Shown here piece by piece: positions 7,943 to 16,636 of a stretch of 64,000 nucleotides of DNA. Numbering within the stretch: the stretch's first letter is position 1; each line of letters starts with the position of its first letter. The stretch comes from CALCKU01 sp964654665 (lineage in GTDB: Bacteria; Pseudomonadota; Alphaproteobacteria; Caulobacterales; Maricaulaceae). Location: positions 1 to 64,000 of the forward strand of contig CAZZKV010000002.1 of assembly GCA_964654665.1 (NCBI GenBank), given 5' to 3'. The position numbers were made by a program, and so were the translations under genes. The notes beneath the pieces were generated by a model that made no database searches, was not told the origin of the DNA, and worked only from the letters and a program-made list of their open reading frames with translations.

Positions 7943-8877
7943 AACTCCAACTCCATATCAACCGTTTGCGCAATATCACTGCCGACCATGGCAACAAAAG
8001 CTTCGTGAAGGCTAGCTGATTTCGGTTCGAAACGGATCAGATTTATCGATTGTTTTACGCAATGTTCCAGAACATTCTGTGTGGTTACATTCTCTTTTAA
8101 ATGCAGGGACAAAGCCCCGTCATCACGAGGGATTACCTCTGTGGCAAAGCCGCTAATCCGGTCAATATATCCATCCGTATCAGACGCGATAACTAGGCGG
8201 CGCGGCGCTTTAGCCAATGCCGCTTCGGTCTTGCCATCAAACACTTTGCGTCCCCCCGACATCAGGATAATCCGGTCACATAAACGTTCGGCATGTTCCA
8301 TCACATGGGTTGAGAAAATAATCGTCTTACCCCGCGCGGCGATCTCGCGCACAATGGCCTCAAGAACCTGTTGATTGACCGGGTCAAGACCGGAGAACGG
8401 CTCGTCCAAAATATAAAATTCCGGGTCATGGGCAATCGCGCCTAAAAGCTGTACCTTTTGCGCCATGCCTTTGGACATATCTTTGTTTTTTTTCCGCTTG
8501 GCATCCGAAAGACCATAACGATCCAGCATATCAATCGCGAGTTTAAAGGCGGCTTTTTTCTTCATGCCATTTAGCCGTGCCATATGGGCAATACTCTCTA
8601 TGGCGGTTTGCTTTTTATAAAGCCCGCGTTCTTCGGGCAGAAATCCGATACGGCCAAAAGCCTGCGCACCGGGCGGTTCCCCGAACAGTTCGACCGACCC
8701 CTGATCGGGTTTTATCAAGCCCAAAGCCATACGCAATGTCGTTGTTTTTCCGGCCCCGTTCGGGCCTAGAAATCCGATAATCTCACCGGGGTTAACCGTA
8801 AAGCTGACATCGCTAACCGCTTGTTTACCCGCAAAGCTTTTAGAAATGGTGTGAAGCGATAAAGGAGACATAGTCAT
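7939..8877 (-). CDS. ABC transporter ATP-binding protein (NatA-like)
   Basis: A 312-residue ATPase with Walker A GPNGAGKTTT near residue 40, a signature variant MSKGMAQKVQLL, Walker B YILDEPFSGLDP, and the switch His in FSTHVME. The C-terminal 80 residues form the extra domain typical of exporter ATPases in this family. The downstream permease overlaps by 4 bases, so the two form one complex. A dyad (8895-8920) lies 18 bases upstream of the start and is a possible operator. Confidence 0.9.
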   Translation of the reverse strand: MTMSPLSLHTISKSFAGKQAVSDVSFTVNPGEIIGFLGPNGAGKTTTLRMALGLIKPDQGSVELFGEPPGAQAFGRIGFLPEERGLYKKQTAIESIAHMARLNGMKKKAAFKLAIDMLDRYGLSDAKRKKNKDMSKGMAQKVQLLGAIAHDPEFYILDEPFSGLDPVNQQVLEAIVREIAARGKTIIFSTHVMEHAERLCDRIILMSGGRKVFDGKTEAALAKAPRRLVIASDTDGYIDRISGFATEVIPRDDGALSLHLKENVTTQNVLEHCVKQSINLIRFEPKSASLHEAFVAMVGSDIAQTVDMELEL

Positions 8878-8894
8878 CCATCTGATATGCCGCC

Positions 8895-8920
8895 TTGTTT
8901 ACCGATAAACAATAGCTATT
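8895..8920. promoter_or_regulatory. Two adjacent dyads between natAB and the DksA-like gene
   Basis: TTGTTTA (8895-8901) and TAAACAA (8906-8912) are perfect inverted repeats around CCGA. They are followed directly by the 10-base palindrome AATAGCTATT (8911-8920). The site lies 18 bases from the ATPase start and 43 from the DksA-like start, in the divergent promoter region, where a repressor could bind. Operator function is inferred only from symmetry. Confidence 0.35.
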
Positions 8921-8962
8921 CTCGCCTATTGGTGATTTTTATATTAAAGGTTAGGCTGGGCT

Positions 8963-9289
8963 ATGGACACGGCCCGCATAAAAAAGACATTGCTTTCACA
9001 ACGCTCAGACATTCAGGCGCTCTGCGAGGCTGCCAAAGACAACCGCCGCCCTGTTGCATTGGATCAACAAAGTATTGGCCGCCTCTCGCGTATGGATAGC
9101 CTGCAAGTCCAAGCAATGGACAAAGCCCAAGATGCCGCCCGGCAAAAACAGATATTACGGATTAACGCAGCCCTTACACGACTCGATGCCGGAGATTACG
9201 GTTATTGCGTAAGCTGCGACGAGCCAATTGGCGAGAAACGTCTTGCGCTTAACCCGGCCGTCCCGCTCTGCATTCAGTGCGCCCATTAG
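8963..9289 (+). CDS. DksA/TraR-type C4 zinc-finger protein
   Basis: A 108-residue protein with an N-terminal helical region and a C-terminal C4 zinc finger formed by Cys82, Cys85 (YCVSC), Cys103 and Cys106 (CIQC). Proteins of this type bind the secondary channel of RNA polymerase. It is shorter than DksA (about 150 residues), and the coiled-coil tip lacks an evident DxxDxA motif, so a TraR-like or unknown transcription role is more likely than full DksA function. The finger is complete. Confidence 0.85.
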   Translation: MDTARIKKTLLSQRSDIQALCEAAKDNRRPVALDQQSIGRLSRMDSLQVQAMDKAQDAARQKQILRINAALTRLDAGDYGYCVSCDEPIGEKRLALNPAVPLCIQCAH

Positions 9290-9345
9290 GGCGTTCCAAA
9301 GCCAGATGGCTCTGCTCTGGTCCAATAGACGTTGATAGGCTCCGT

Positions 9346-11331
9346 TTACCGCTCCAGATAAGAGGCAAGTTCAGGTTTAAAAGACTGGATAACATGGCGC
9401 GAACCCCATGTTGATAAATGTCCCGGGTCGGAATATGCGGGTAATCCGTCGATAAAATTTTTACATTGTTTTTTATCACATAACGCTTTGGTCGGGCTAA
9501 AAAAGGGAATGTTTTTTTCGGCCAAAGCTTTCTCAAGCCTATCATTAAATTTGACCGAAAATGTTGGCTCTCTGAAAGCACATTTATTAAACCCAAAGGG
9601 GCGACTTATACAGGTTAACGGATTTCCAAACCGGCCAAATCTATTCACTTCCCCTACAACAATAACGCGGCCTTGCCCTAAAAATTCTTCGACTTTCACC
9701 ATTTCTTTTACAACAAATTCCACATGGTCATTAATGGTTTTAAGCGATATTTCTTGATTGGTATTAACATCTAAATATACAGGCCGCCTGAACCAAGCTT
9801 GGTTAATAATTACCTTATCTGTATTTTTTTTCAATTCATCAAGTGAATCGCGTTTTTGTTTAAAATATGATTTTTCATCCCATTTACCCACATAACACAT
9901 ATCCAGAGTATTAAAGCGGCACCTATTATCAATATGTGTGAATTGATACTGAGGAAAATTATAGGCTAGGCCTTCGCTCAACGCTTTGGAATGTGAATCA
10001 CCGATAAAATAAATATTATCTCCGGCCCCGATGTTCACCCGGCAAACATCCTTATTACCACAATTCTTTCCGCCATAATAATTCCTATGAAAGTCTCGCG
10101 GATTATCAATTTGGGCAATGATAGAGCGTTTTTCATCATCCAGTCGCCATAACCACCCTTTATTGGATAGTCCGTTGCCAACACTGATCACAAAGATAGC
10201 CACAAGGGCCAGAATAGAATAAACATAGCGGCGATGGCTTTGCAAAGGGTTGGCAGTTTGAGGGGGTCTGCGAAATGGCTGTTCAATGAAAAAATACATA
10301 AATGTTGCCGCTAAGCCGGACGCAATAAACAATCCGATTTGCTGCCATAGCGTCAATGCCGATAGCGTCCAATATTTTGTAAATACGATGAAAGGCCAAT
10401 GAATTAAATAGAATGAATAGCTAATCAAGCCCAACCCAATCATAAGACGATTACTTAAAACTACACCCATCCCTTTAGTAACACGCGCATAAATTATGAG
10501 CGCCGTTCCCACACAGGGTATCAAAGCATTATAGGATGGGAAGACAGTCTCTTCGTCAAAAAAGAAAATCGCATAAGCGATTAGTAACAATCCCGATACA
10601 AAGAAAAGTTTATCTCTGAGCGTTTCAGATTCGCGAGGCTTTATTAAAAAAACCAATGCCGCCCCAATGCCAAGTTCAAAAATACGAAACGGCGTCAAAT
10701 AAAACATCGCCGCTCTATATTTATCAAAATCTTCATGTGTCAGAGAGTCATTAAAAGCGGATAAAAATCGCTCGTCAAATATCAGATTAAGACCAAAACT
10801 TATAAGGCTCAGAATAAGGATTGTAATAAAAGCCGCTTTTTTGCCCTTCTTTAGAAAAACAAACACAAGCGTTATCGGCCATAATAAATAAAATTGTTCT
10901 TCGACACTCAGCGACCATGTATGCAGCAAAGCAAAAAACTCTATACCTGCATCAAAATATCCTGCCTGGGACCAGAAATATATATTGGACACACTGAATA
11001 TAGACGTTGTGACCATTTCTCCATAGCGCTGCATATCTGCCGGCGAGAACACAAGCGCGGCCCCAATGGTGGAGATAAAGAGGGTAAATAACAAAGCCGG
11101 TGCTAGGCGGCGCATCCGCCGGAGGTAAAAGTTTTTAAACCTAAAGCTCCCGCTCCGCTCTAATTCAGCAACAATTAAATTGGTGATGAGAAAACCGCTA
11201 ATAACAAAAAAGACATCAACACCGACAAAACCGCCGCTAAAAAGTACAATATCAAGATGAAATAATACAACACTAACAACAGCAATAGCTCTCAAACCAT
11301 CTATATCAGACCTATATGTTCCTGCACTCAA
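9346..11331 (-). CDS. OafA/PatA-type acyltransferase with SGNH domain
   Basis: A 661-residue membrane acyltransferase that probably O-acetylates surface polysaccharide. Residues 1-370 form the acyltransferase-3 domain with about ten membrane helices, including the SDIDGLRAIAVVSVVLFH start and the FYLRRMRRLAPALL motif. The C-terminal periplasmic part is an SGNH hydrolase domain with the nucleophile block FIGDSHSKAL and a DPGHLSTWGSR block supplying Asp/His. It starts with TTG at 11331, with AAGGGGG 8 bases upstream. The coding sequence is more AT-rich than its neighbours, as is common for acquired surface-polysaccharide genes. Confidence 0.9.
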   Translation of the reverse strand: MSAGTYRSDIDGLRAIAVVSVVLFHLDIVLFSGGFVGVDVFFVISGFLITNLIVAELERSGSFRFKNFYLRRMRRLAPALLFTLFISTIGAALVFSPADMQRYGEMVTTSIFSVSNIYFWSQAGYFDAGIEFFALLHTWSLSVEEQFYLLWPITLVFVFLKKGKKAAFITILILSLISFGLNLIFDERFLSAFNDSLTHEDFDKYRAAMFYLTPFRIFELGIGAALVFLIKPRESETLRDKLFFVSGLLLIAYAIFFFDEETVFPSYNALIPCVGTALIIYARVTKGMGVVLSNRLMIGLGLISYSFYLIHWPFIVFTKYWTLSALTLWQQIGLFIASGLAATFMYFFIEQPFRRPPQTANPLQSHRRYVYSILALVAIFVISVGNGLSNKGWLWRLDDEKRSIIAQIDNPRDFHRNYYGGKNCGNKDVCRVNIGAGDNIYFIGDSHSKALSEGLAYNFPQYQFTHIDNRCRFNTLDMCYVGKWDEKSYFKQKRDSLDELKKNTDKVIINQAWFRRPVYLDVNTNQEISLKTINDHVEFVVKEMVKVEEFLGQGRVIVVGEVNRFGRFGNPLTCISRPFGFNKCAFREPTFSVKFNDRLEKALAEKNIPFFSPTKALCDKKQCKNFIDGLPAYSDPGHLSTWGSRHVIQSFKPELASYLER

Positions 11332-11412
11332 TGTTTTACCCCCTTATACCGAATTACAATTAGCCTATACCACAGGGTAAGGCTTTGACAATGACACGAC
11401 CAGGACTGGATT

Positions 11413-12216
11413 TTATCCCTTTATCGTCCTTGGCATCCGTGCCAATGCCGACATAATAATGGCTTTGCCGCCCAAACCCCAGAGGTTTGTATGCTGCCCG
11501 CCCGAAATAATATGGGCGGCCTTTGGACCGTTATATCCATCATAGAGTTTTTGCCCCTGAGCCAGAGGAATAATTGTATCGGCCGTACCGTGAAGCCAGA
11601 TCATCGGAACATCCAGACCGGCAAGCGCCGTATCAGAGCGGTATTGATCCTTAAGCAAAACCCGCACCGGCAACATCGGCATATGGCCACGCGCCATATC
11701 CAGCATAGAATTAAACGGAGCTTCCATAATCAATAATGCGGGGGGGTTGGTTTGCGCCAATTGCGCGGCAATGCCTGTGCCCAAAGACGTTCCAAAAAAT
11801 ATAATATCTTCTGGCTTAATATTGCGCGCAATAAGCGCGCCATATTGCGCCTGTGCAGCCTGCATAATCGCGGATTGGTTCGGCTGTCCGGCACTCCCCG
11901 GATAGCCGGGATAGCCAGCCGACCAAACACCATATCCGCCCGCAATTAAATCGCGGAAAATATCGTGATTGGAATACACAGCCGAGCCATTGCCATGAAA
12001 GAACATAATAACGGGCTTATCGTCAATTGGCGGTGACCAAAACCCTGTTATCCCATCTACAGAAACTGCCTGCATTTCTGACACTCCAACCGCCTCGGGT
12101 GCCAAATAAAAATCAGGCGGAAAATAGAGGAATTGGCGCTGAAAAATAAAAAGCGCCGCCGCAATCACCCCATAGATTGCCACAAACCCCAATAATATTT
12201 TAATAATCCAGCCCAT
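11413..12216 (-). CDS. Membrane-anchored alpha/beta hydrolase (ABHD13/BEM46-like)
   Basis: A 267-residue protein with an N-terminal membrane segment (IIKILLGFVAIYGVIAAALFIF) and an alpha/beta hydrolase fold. The nucleophile elbow is FFGTSLGTG (Ser near residue 145), the acid is probably in HGTADTIIPL, and the His in GGQHTNLWG. FFHGNGSA marks the oxyanion strand. Family members act as lipid or peptide hydrolases; the substrate is unknown here. It has an AGGG motif 6 bases before the start. Confidence 0.85.
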   Translation of the reverse strand: MGWIIKILLGFVAIYGVIAAALFIFQRQFLYFPPDFYLAPEAVGVSEMQAVSVDGITGFWSPPIDDKPVIMFFHGNGSAVYSNHDIFRDLIAGGYGVWSAGYPGYPGSAGQPNQSAIMQAAQAQYGALIARNIKPEDIIFFGTSLGTGIAAQLAQTNPPALLIMEAPFNSMLDMARGHMPMLPVRVLLKDQYRSDTALAGLDVPMIWLHGTADTIIPLAQGQKLYDGYNGPKAAHIISGGQHTNLWGLGGKAIIMSALARMPRTIKG

Positions 12217-12283
12217 AGTGCCCTATGCCAAAATCGTGACTTCACCACCCTTGTTTTAACTTCTGCCGCGCGTCACAAATGAT

Positions 12284-13017
12284 ATGGATCATTATATATT
12301 ATACCATGCCCCTGTCAGCCTTTATTCCGGTAAAGCCCGCGCCTGTCTACGCTGGAAAAATATAGCTTTTAACGAAGTGCTAACCACGGCGCAGGTCATG
12401 AAAACCGTCCTGCTGCCTGTCATTGGCTGGCCGGTTATTCCTGTTCTTGGCCTGCCAGATGGATCCCTTATCCAAGATACGGGCGATATTATTCAGGCCA
12501 TAGAAACAGCCCATTCCCAGACCTCTGTTTGGCCCGCCAGCGACGTGCAGCGCTTTGTCTGTGCCCTGCTGCATCTTTATGGTGATCAATGGTTAACCCT
12601 GCCTGCCATGCATTACCGTTGGCGTTATAATGAAGACTGGATCTATGGCGAATTTGGCCGAACTGCTCTACCCGATGCCACCGCTGAAGAACAATATGCT
12701 TTGGGCAAAAAACGCGCGCAAATATTCAAAGGCGCTGCCCCGCTGCTCGGGATTACGCCAGAGACCATACCCGGCATTGAAGCCTCTTACATAGAATTTC
12801 TCGGGGAGTTTCCCGGCATTTGGAAACCCATGATTTCCTCTTTGGCGCACGGCCAAACCTCGCCGAATTTACCCTTTATGGCCCACTTTATGCTCATCTT
12901 TATCGTGATCCCGAAAGCGGCGCTATTATGAAAGCCAAAGCGCCCCGCGTGGCCGCATGGACCGAACGTTTGTTAAGCGGAGATTATGCAGGCGAACCAC
13001 TGGCGGGGATTGGATAA
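12284..13017 (+). pseudogene. Glutathione S-transferase family gene with a frameshift
   Basis: The first frame (12284 to about 12810) encodes a GST thioredoxin-like N-terminus (YILYHAPVSLYSGKARACLR, IQDTGDIIQAIE) and most of the helical C-domain. After GEF at about 12808-12813 that frame loses similarity and stops at 12931. A second frame continues as SRHLETHDFLFGARPNLAEF and then YGPLYAHLYRDPESG to TAA at 13015, the expected GST C-terminus. One missing base in the T/C run at 12809-12814 (TTTCCC where TTTTCCC fits) explains it. It is either a real recent mutation or a sequencing error; the rest looks intact. Confidence 0.85.
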
Positions 13018-13101
13018 AAAGCTTTATACTGCCCGCACGTCTGGAACGGCGGAATTATAAGCTGTGTTTGGCTATATGACCCTAAGCTTAATAATCCGAA
13101 C

Positions 13102-14511
13102 TCAAAGCGCCTTGATCACCTCTTCGACGAGCTTTTTAGCGTCCGACAAAAGCATCATGGTCCGGTCTTCATAAAAGAGATCATTATCGATACCGGCATA
13201 ACCGGGGCTAAGCGAGCGCTTCACAAAGAGCACGGTCGAAGCCTTATCAACATCCAAGATCGGCATACCGGCAATCGGGCTTTGAGGATCGGTTTTAGCC
13301 GCCGGATTGGTCACATCATTCGCGCCAATGACAAAGGCCACATCGGCATTGGCAAATTCGGAATTAATATCTTCCAACTCGAACACCTCGTCATAGGGTA
13401 CATTGGCTTCGGCCAGCAGTACATTCATATGGCCGGGCATACGCCCTGCAACAGGATGGATGGCGTAAACAACATCAACGCCTTCTTCTTTGAGCTTATC
13501 CGCCATTTCGCGCACGGCATGTTGGGCTTGGGCAACGGCAAGGCCATAGCCCGGCACGATAATAACTTTAGAGGCATTTTTCATAATAAAGGCCGCATCC
13601 TCGGCAGAGCCGCGTTTGACCGGACGTTGTTCTTTATCCCCTGCCCCAGCGCTGGCACTATCGCCGCCAAAACCACCAAGAATAACGGAGATAAAGCTGC
13701 GGTTCATGGCTTTACACATAATATAGGACAGAATCGCGCCAGACGATCCAACCAATGCACCCGTTACAATAAGCGCAAGATTACCCAGTGTGAACCCCAG
13801 CGCGGCGGCGGCCCAGCCGGAATAGGAATTAAGCATAGAGACAACAACGGGCATATCCGCCCCGCCGATAGGAATTATTAATAAAAACCCGATGACAAAG
13901 GTCAGGCCCAGCAATATCCACAGAAGCATAGGGTCGCTGCCGCCGGATTGCATCATCAGTCCAATAACGGCTGCAATTGCGAGTGCCAGAACAATATTAA
14001 TCAGGTGACGCGCAGGGAGCATAATCGGCGCACCCGACATATTGCCGTTAAGCTTGGCAAAGGCGATAACAGAGCCGGAAAATGTAATGGCACCAATGGC
14101 CGCCCCCAGAGCCAGCTCTAACAGGCTGGCCGGTTTAATATGACCAACCGTCCCAATACCAAAACTATCCGGCGATGAAAAAGCGGCGACAGCAACGAGA
14201 ACCGCCGCAAGACCAACCAGAGAATGAAAAGCCGCAACAAGTTGGGGCATATCTGTCATCGGGATTTTCTTGGCGATCACAGCGCCGAGAAGACCGCCAA
14301 TCGCGAGACCGCCGCCCGCAAGGAGCAAACCTTGCCCGCCGAGTCCGGCAACAAGCACCGTTGTCACAATAGCAATCGCAATACCGATCATCCCGAACAT
14401 ATTCCCGCGCCGCGAGCTTTCAGGTGAAGAGAGACCCCGCAGAGCTAAAATAAAGAGAACCGCAGAAACAGTATAAAAAACAGCGGCAAGATTAGGAGAT
14501 AAATGCGGCAT
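13102..14511 (-). CDS. pntB: NAD(P) transhydrogenase subunit beta PntB
   Basis: A 469-residue subunit. Residues 1-265 form about eight or nine membrane helices of the proton channel, and the C-terminal domain is the NADP(H)-binding dIII with VIIVPGYGLAVAQAQ and GANDVTNPAA. With PntAa and PntAb it couples hydride transfer between NADH and NADP+ to proton entry. The gene starts immediately after the pntAb stop (TAGATG), indicating tight coupling. Confidence 0.96.
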   Translation of the reverse strand: MPHLSPNLAAVFYTVSAVLFILALRGLSSPESSRRGNMFGMIGIAIAIVTTVLVAGLGGQGLLLAGGGLAIGGLLGAVIAKKIPMTDMPQLVAAFHSLVGLAAVLVAVAAFSSPDSFGIGTVGHIKPASLLELALGAAIGAITFSGSVIAFAKLNGNMSGAPIMLPARHLINIVLALAIAAVIGLMMQSGGSDPMLLWILLGLTFVIGFLLIIPIGGADMPVVVSMLNSYSGWAAAALGFTLGNLALIVTGALVGSSGAILSYIMCKAMNRSFISVILGGFGGDSASAGAGDKEQRPVKRGSAEDAAFIMKNASKVIIVPGYGLAVAQAQHAVREMADKLKEEGVDVVYAIHPVAGRMPGHMNVLLAEANVPYDEVFELEDINSEFANADVAFVIGANDVTNPAAKTDPQSPIAGMPILDVDKASTVLFVKRSLSPGYAGIDNDLFYEDRTMMLLSDAKKLVEEVIKAL

Positions 14512-14841
14512 CTATTTCGCCTTCTTCTTATACATGGCCAGCATACGCTGGGTTACAAGGAAGCCGCCAAAAATATTGACCGCGCATAACCCCACAGCCA
14601 CAACGCCTGTCCATGTCGAGAGCGAAGACCCGCCTTGGGTTCCCGCCGCTACGGCAATAAGGGCGCCAACAATAATTACGGATGAAATCGCATTGGTCAC
14701 AGCCATCAGCGGTGTATGCAACGCAGGAGTAACGGACCAAACGACATAATAGCCAACAAAAATCGCCAAGACGAAAATTGTCAATTGAAACACAATGGGA
14801 GAGACAGCCGCGCCGCCCGCCATGATCAGTCCTGTTATCAT
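14512..14841 (-). CDS. pntAb: NAD(P) transhydrogenase subunit alpha part 2 PntAb
   Basis: A 109-residue membrane subunit with about three helices (VFQLTIFVLAIFVGYYVVW, ISSVIIVGALIAVAA, VVAVGLCAVNIFGGF) and the conserved TPALHTPLMAVTNAIS segment. In this split architecture it supplies the alpha-chain part of the channel. It lies between pntAa and pntB. Confidence 0.94.
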   Translation of the reverse strand: MITGLIMAGGAAVSPIVFQLTIFVLAIFVGYYVVWSVTPALHTPLMAVTNAISSVIIVGALIAVAAGTQGGSSLSTWTGVVAVGLCAVNIFGGFLVTQRMLAMYKKKAK

Positions 14842-14845
14842 TACC

Positions 14846-15976
14846 CTATCCTTTTAATCTCTCATGGACGACCGCCCCGTCGCGCGTCAGTGCGCAGCCC
14901 TTGATAATGTCATCATCCCAATCAGGGGCATAAGCACCATCTTCGGCGGTTACGAGCGGAAGGAAATTTTTCAAATTCCGCGCAAACATATTGGACGCAT
15001 CAGAGGCCATACGGCTGGGCCAGTTTAACAGGCCAACAATTTTCACACCGTTTTTCGTCGTGACAATTTCGCCCGCTTTCGCCCCTTCGACATTTCCCCC
15101 GCGTTCTGCCGCCAGATCTACAAGAACCGACCCGGGACGCATCGTCCCCAGCATCGCCTTTGTGACAAGGATAGGTGCTGCTCGTCCGGGGATAAGCGCT
15201 GTTGTAATAACAATATCCTGTTTGGCTATATGGGAGGCTGTCAATTCGGCTTGAAGCTTTTGATATTCAGGGCTCATTTGCTTGGCATAGCCGCCCGCGG
15301 TTTCGGCGGCTTTAAACTCTTCATTTTCTACCGCGATGAATTTCGCGCCCAGAGAGGCCACTTGTTCTTTAGTGGCTGGGCGTACATCGGTTGCGGTTGT
15401 CACCGCGCCCAAACGCCGCGCCGTAGCAATAGCCTGAAGACCGGCAACACCCACGCCCATAATGAAACATTTAGCCGGTGCAACGGTTCCCGCCGCCGTC
15501 ATCATCATCGGCATGGCGCGGCCATAAAGGCCAGCCCCCTCAACCACAGAGCGGTAGCCCGCCAAATTGGATTGGGATGAGAGCACATCCATGCTTTGTG
15601 CGCGCGAAATGCGCGGAATATATTCCAGTGCAAAAGCTGTCACCCCTGCCTTGGCACAAGCCGCGGCATATTTTGGATTATCCGTGGGGTTCATCAAACC
15701 GGTAATACCAGCCCCTTTTTTAAGACCCGCAACAAATTTAGCATCACGGCCCGTGATGGACATAACAAGATCAGCTGTCTTGGCGGCCGCGTCATTGCTT
15801 GTCGTCAGACTGGCACCTGCGGCTTTATAATCCGCGTCAGAGAAATTAGCCGCTTTGCCGGCCCCTTTGACAACAGAGACATCATGCCCGGCAGCGACAT
15901 AGCCTTTAACCGTATCGGGCGTGGCACTCACGCGCGCCTCATCGCCGGATACATCATTTAATACGGAAATTTTCAA
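14846..15976 (-). CDS. pntAa: NAD(P) transhydrogenase subunit alpha part 1 PntAa
   Basis: A 376-residue soluble NAD(H)-binding dI subunit. The N-terminus LKISVLNDVSGDEARVSATP aligns with the usual MKIAV...GE.RVA.TP start, so translation should begin at TTG 15976, with AGGA about 8 bases upstream. The longer frame from 16063 adds an unrelated 29-residue lead. The Rossmann motif GVGVAGLQAIATARRLGA near residue 170 and VDLAAERGGN near residue 280 are intact. First gene of pntAa-pntAb-pntB, downstream of cox subunit IV. Confidence 0.94.
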   Translation of the reverse strand: MKISVLNDVSGDEARVSATPDTVKGYVAAGHDVSVVKGAGKAANFSDADYKAAGASLTTSNDAAAKTADLVMSITGRDAKFVAGLKKGAGITGLMNPTDNPKYAAACAKAGVTAFALEYIPRISRAQSMDVLSSQSNLAGYRSVVEGAGLYGRAMPMMMTAAGTVAPAKCFIMGVGVAGLQAIATARRLGAVTTATDVRPATKEQVASLGAKFIAVENEEFKAAETAGGYAKQMSPEYQKLQAELTASHIAKQDIVITTALIPGRAAPILVTKAMLGTMRPGSVLVDLAAERGGNVEGAKAGEIVTTKNGVKIVGLLNWPSRMASDASNMFARNLKNFLPLVTAEDGAYAPDWDDDIIKGCALTRDGAVVHERLKG

Positions 15977-16004
15977 ACGATCCGTCCTCTCTGTAAATGT
16001 CCGG

Positions 16005-16304
16005 TTAAAACAGGACGGATAAAATAATACTGATGATGGCCGCAAATATTGCCCCGCCAACAAGACCCGCGTACCAGCCGCCTTTAAGTTTAAGCGCCAG
16101 ACCTAATATAATGCCCACAACAACCGTTGTTATAAGCGCCGGTAGCCAGCTCATATTCACACCAAAAACAAGGATCGGAAAAAGCAATATACACACCAAA
16201 GCTACGCCGCCATACGTCGTAACCCCCATAAAACCGCCGAACGTTTTTCTATGCCCGCTCACTTCCATTTCGCCGTGAACATAATTCGAATTTCCAGATG
16301 CCAT
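16005..16304 (-). CDS. aa3-type cytochrome c oxidase subunit IV
   Basis: A 99-residue small inner-membrane protein. The hydrophilic N-terminus has the family signature HGEMEVSGHRKTFGGFM, followed by two or three membrane segments. It is an accessory subunit of the aa3 terminal oxidase. The other oxidase genes are not here; an orphan subunit IV gene ahead of the pnt operon is a frequent arrangement in this class. The gap to pntAa is 28 bases, so they are probably co-transcribed. Confidence 0.88.
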   Translation of the reverse strand: MASGNSNYVHGEMEVSGHRKTFGGFMGVTTYGGVALVCILLFPILVFGVNMSWLPALITTVVVGIILGLALKLKGGWYAGLVGGAIFAAIISIILSVLF

Positions 16305-16636
16305 CGTTTAGGACCCTTTTAAGCAATTTACATCGCCCTCGCTATCATGCTGCGCCATAGGCTTCAAGCGCTTTGCATCGCCTAGCCACTGCGTTCCTTG
16401 CAATATTATGTATCTGATATGATTGCTATAAGGATGACGTATGGCTGTGAATACTGTCACTGAGAGAGATGAAAAATTGTTATATCTGTTAACATCCAAA
16501 CCGCCAATAGGCCCTGATTTCATATAATATTAAGCCTGTTTCTTAAACGGAAATTCATTGGATTGTCCCATATTGCAACGCTAACGACCCGAAAATCGGG
16601 CGATCAGGGTGTGGCCCGAAGGTAAAGGTGATGGTT
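16305..16636. other. Divergent intergenic region between cox subunit IV and the TacA-like regulator
   Basis: About 330 bases without a recognisable gene. It must hold the promoters of both flanking genes, but I see no convincing -35/-10 pair and no sigma-54 promoter (GG-N10-GC). The only candidate coding element is a 28-codon plus-strand ORF at 16441-16527. The segment just before the regulator gene contains a short imperfect dyad, CCCGAAAATCGGG (16590-16602). Confidence 0.5.
16441..16527 (+). CDS. Possible 28-aa small protein
   Basis: An ATG preceded by AAGGATG (7 bases upstream) opens 28 codons, MAVNTVTERDEKLLYLLTSK and eight more residues, ending in TAA at 16525. The composition is soluble and protein-like, with acidic and leucine-rich halves. 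It matches no family I know and could be a remnant or chance ORF. It lies 110 bases before the regulator start on the same strand, so it could also be a leader ORF. Confidence 0.25.
   Translation: MAVNTVTERDEKLLYLLTSKPPIGPDFI

Noticed and set aside
13282..13881. 199-codon plus-strand ORF opposite pntB
   Set aside because: Antisense shadow of a highly conserved gene; His/Asn-rich and not protein-family-like.
16308..16523. 71-codon minus-strand ORF upstream of cox subunit IV
   Set aside because: No Shine-Dalgarno, no recognisable domain, and it overlaps the likely promoter region.
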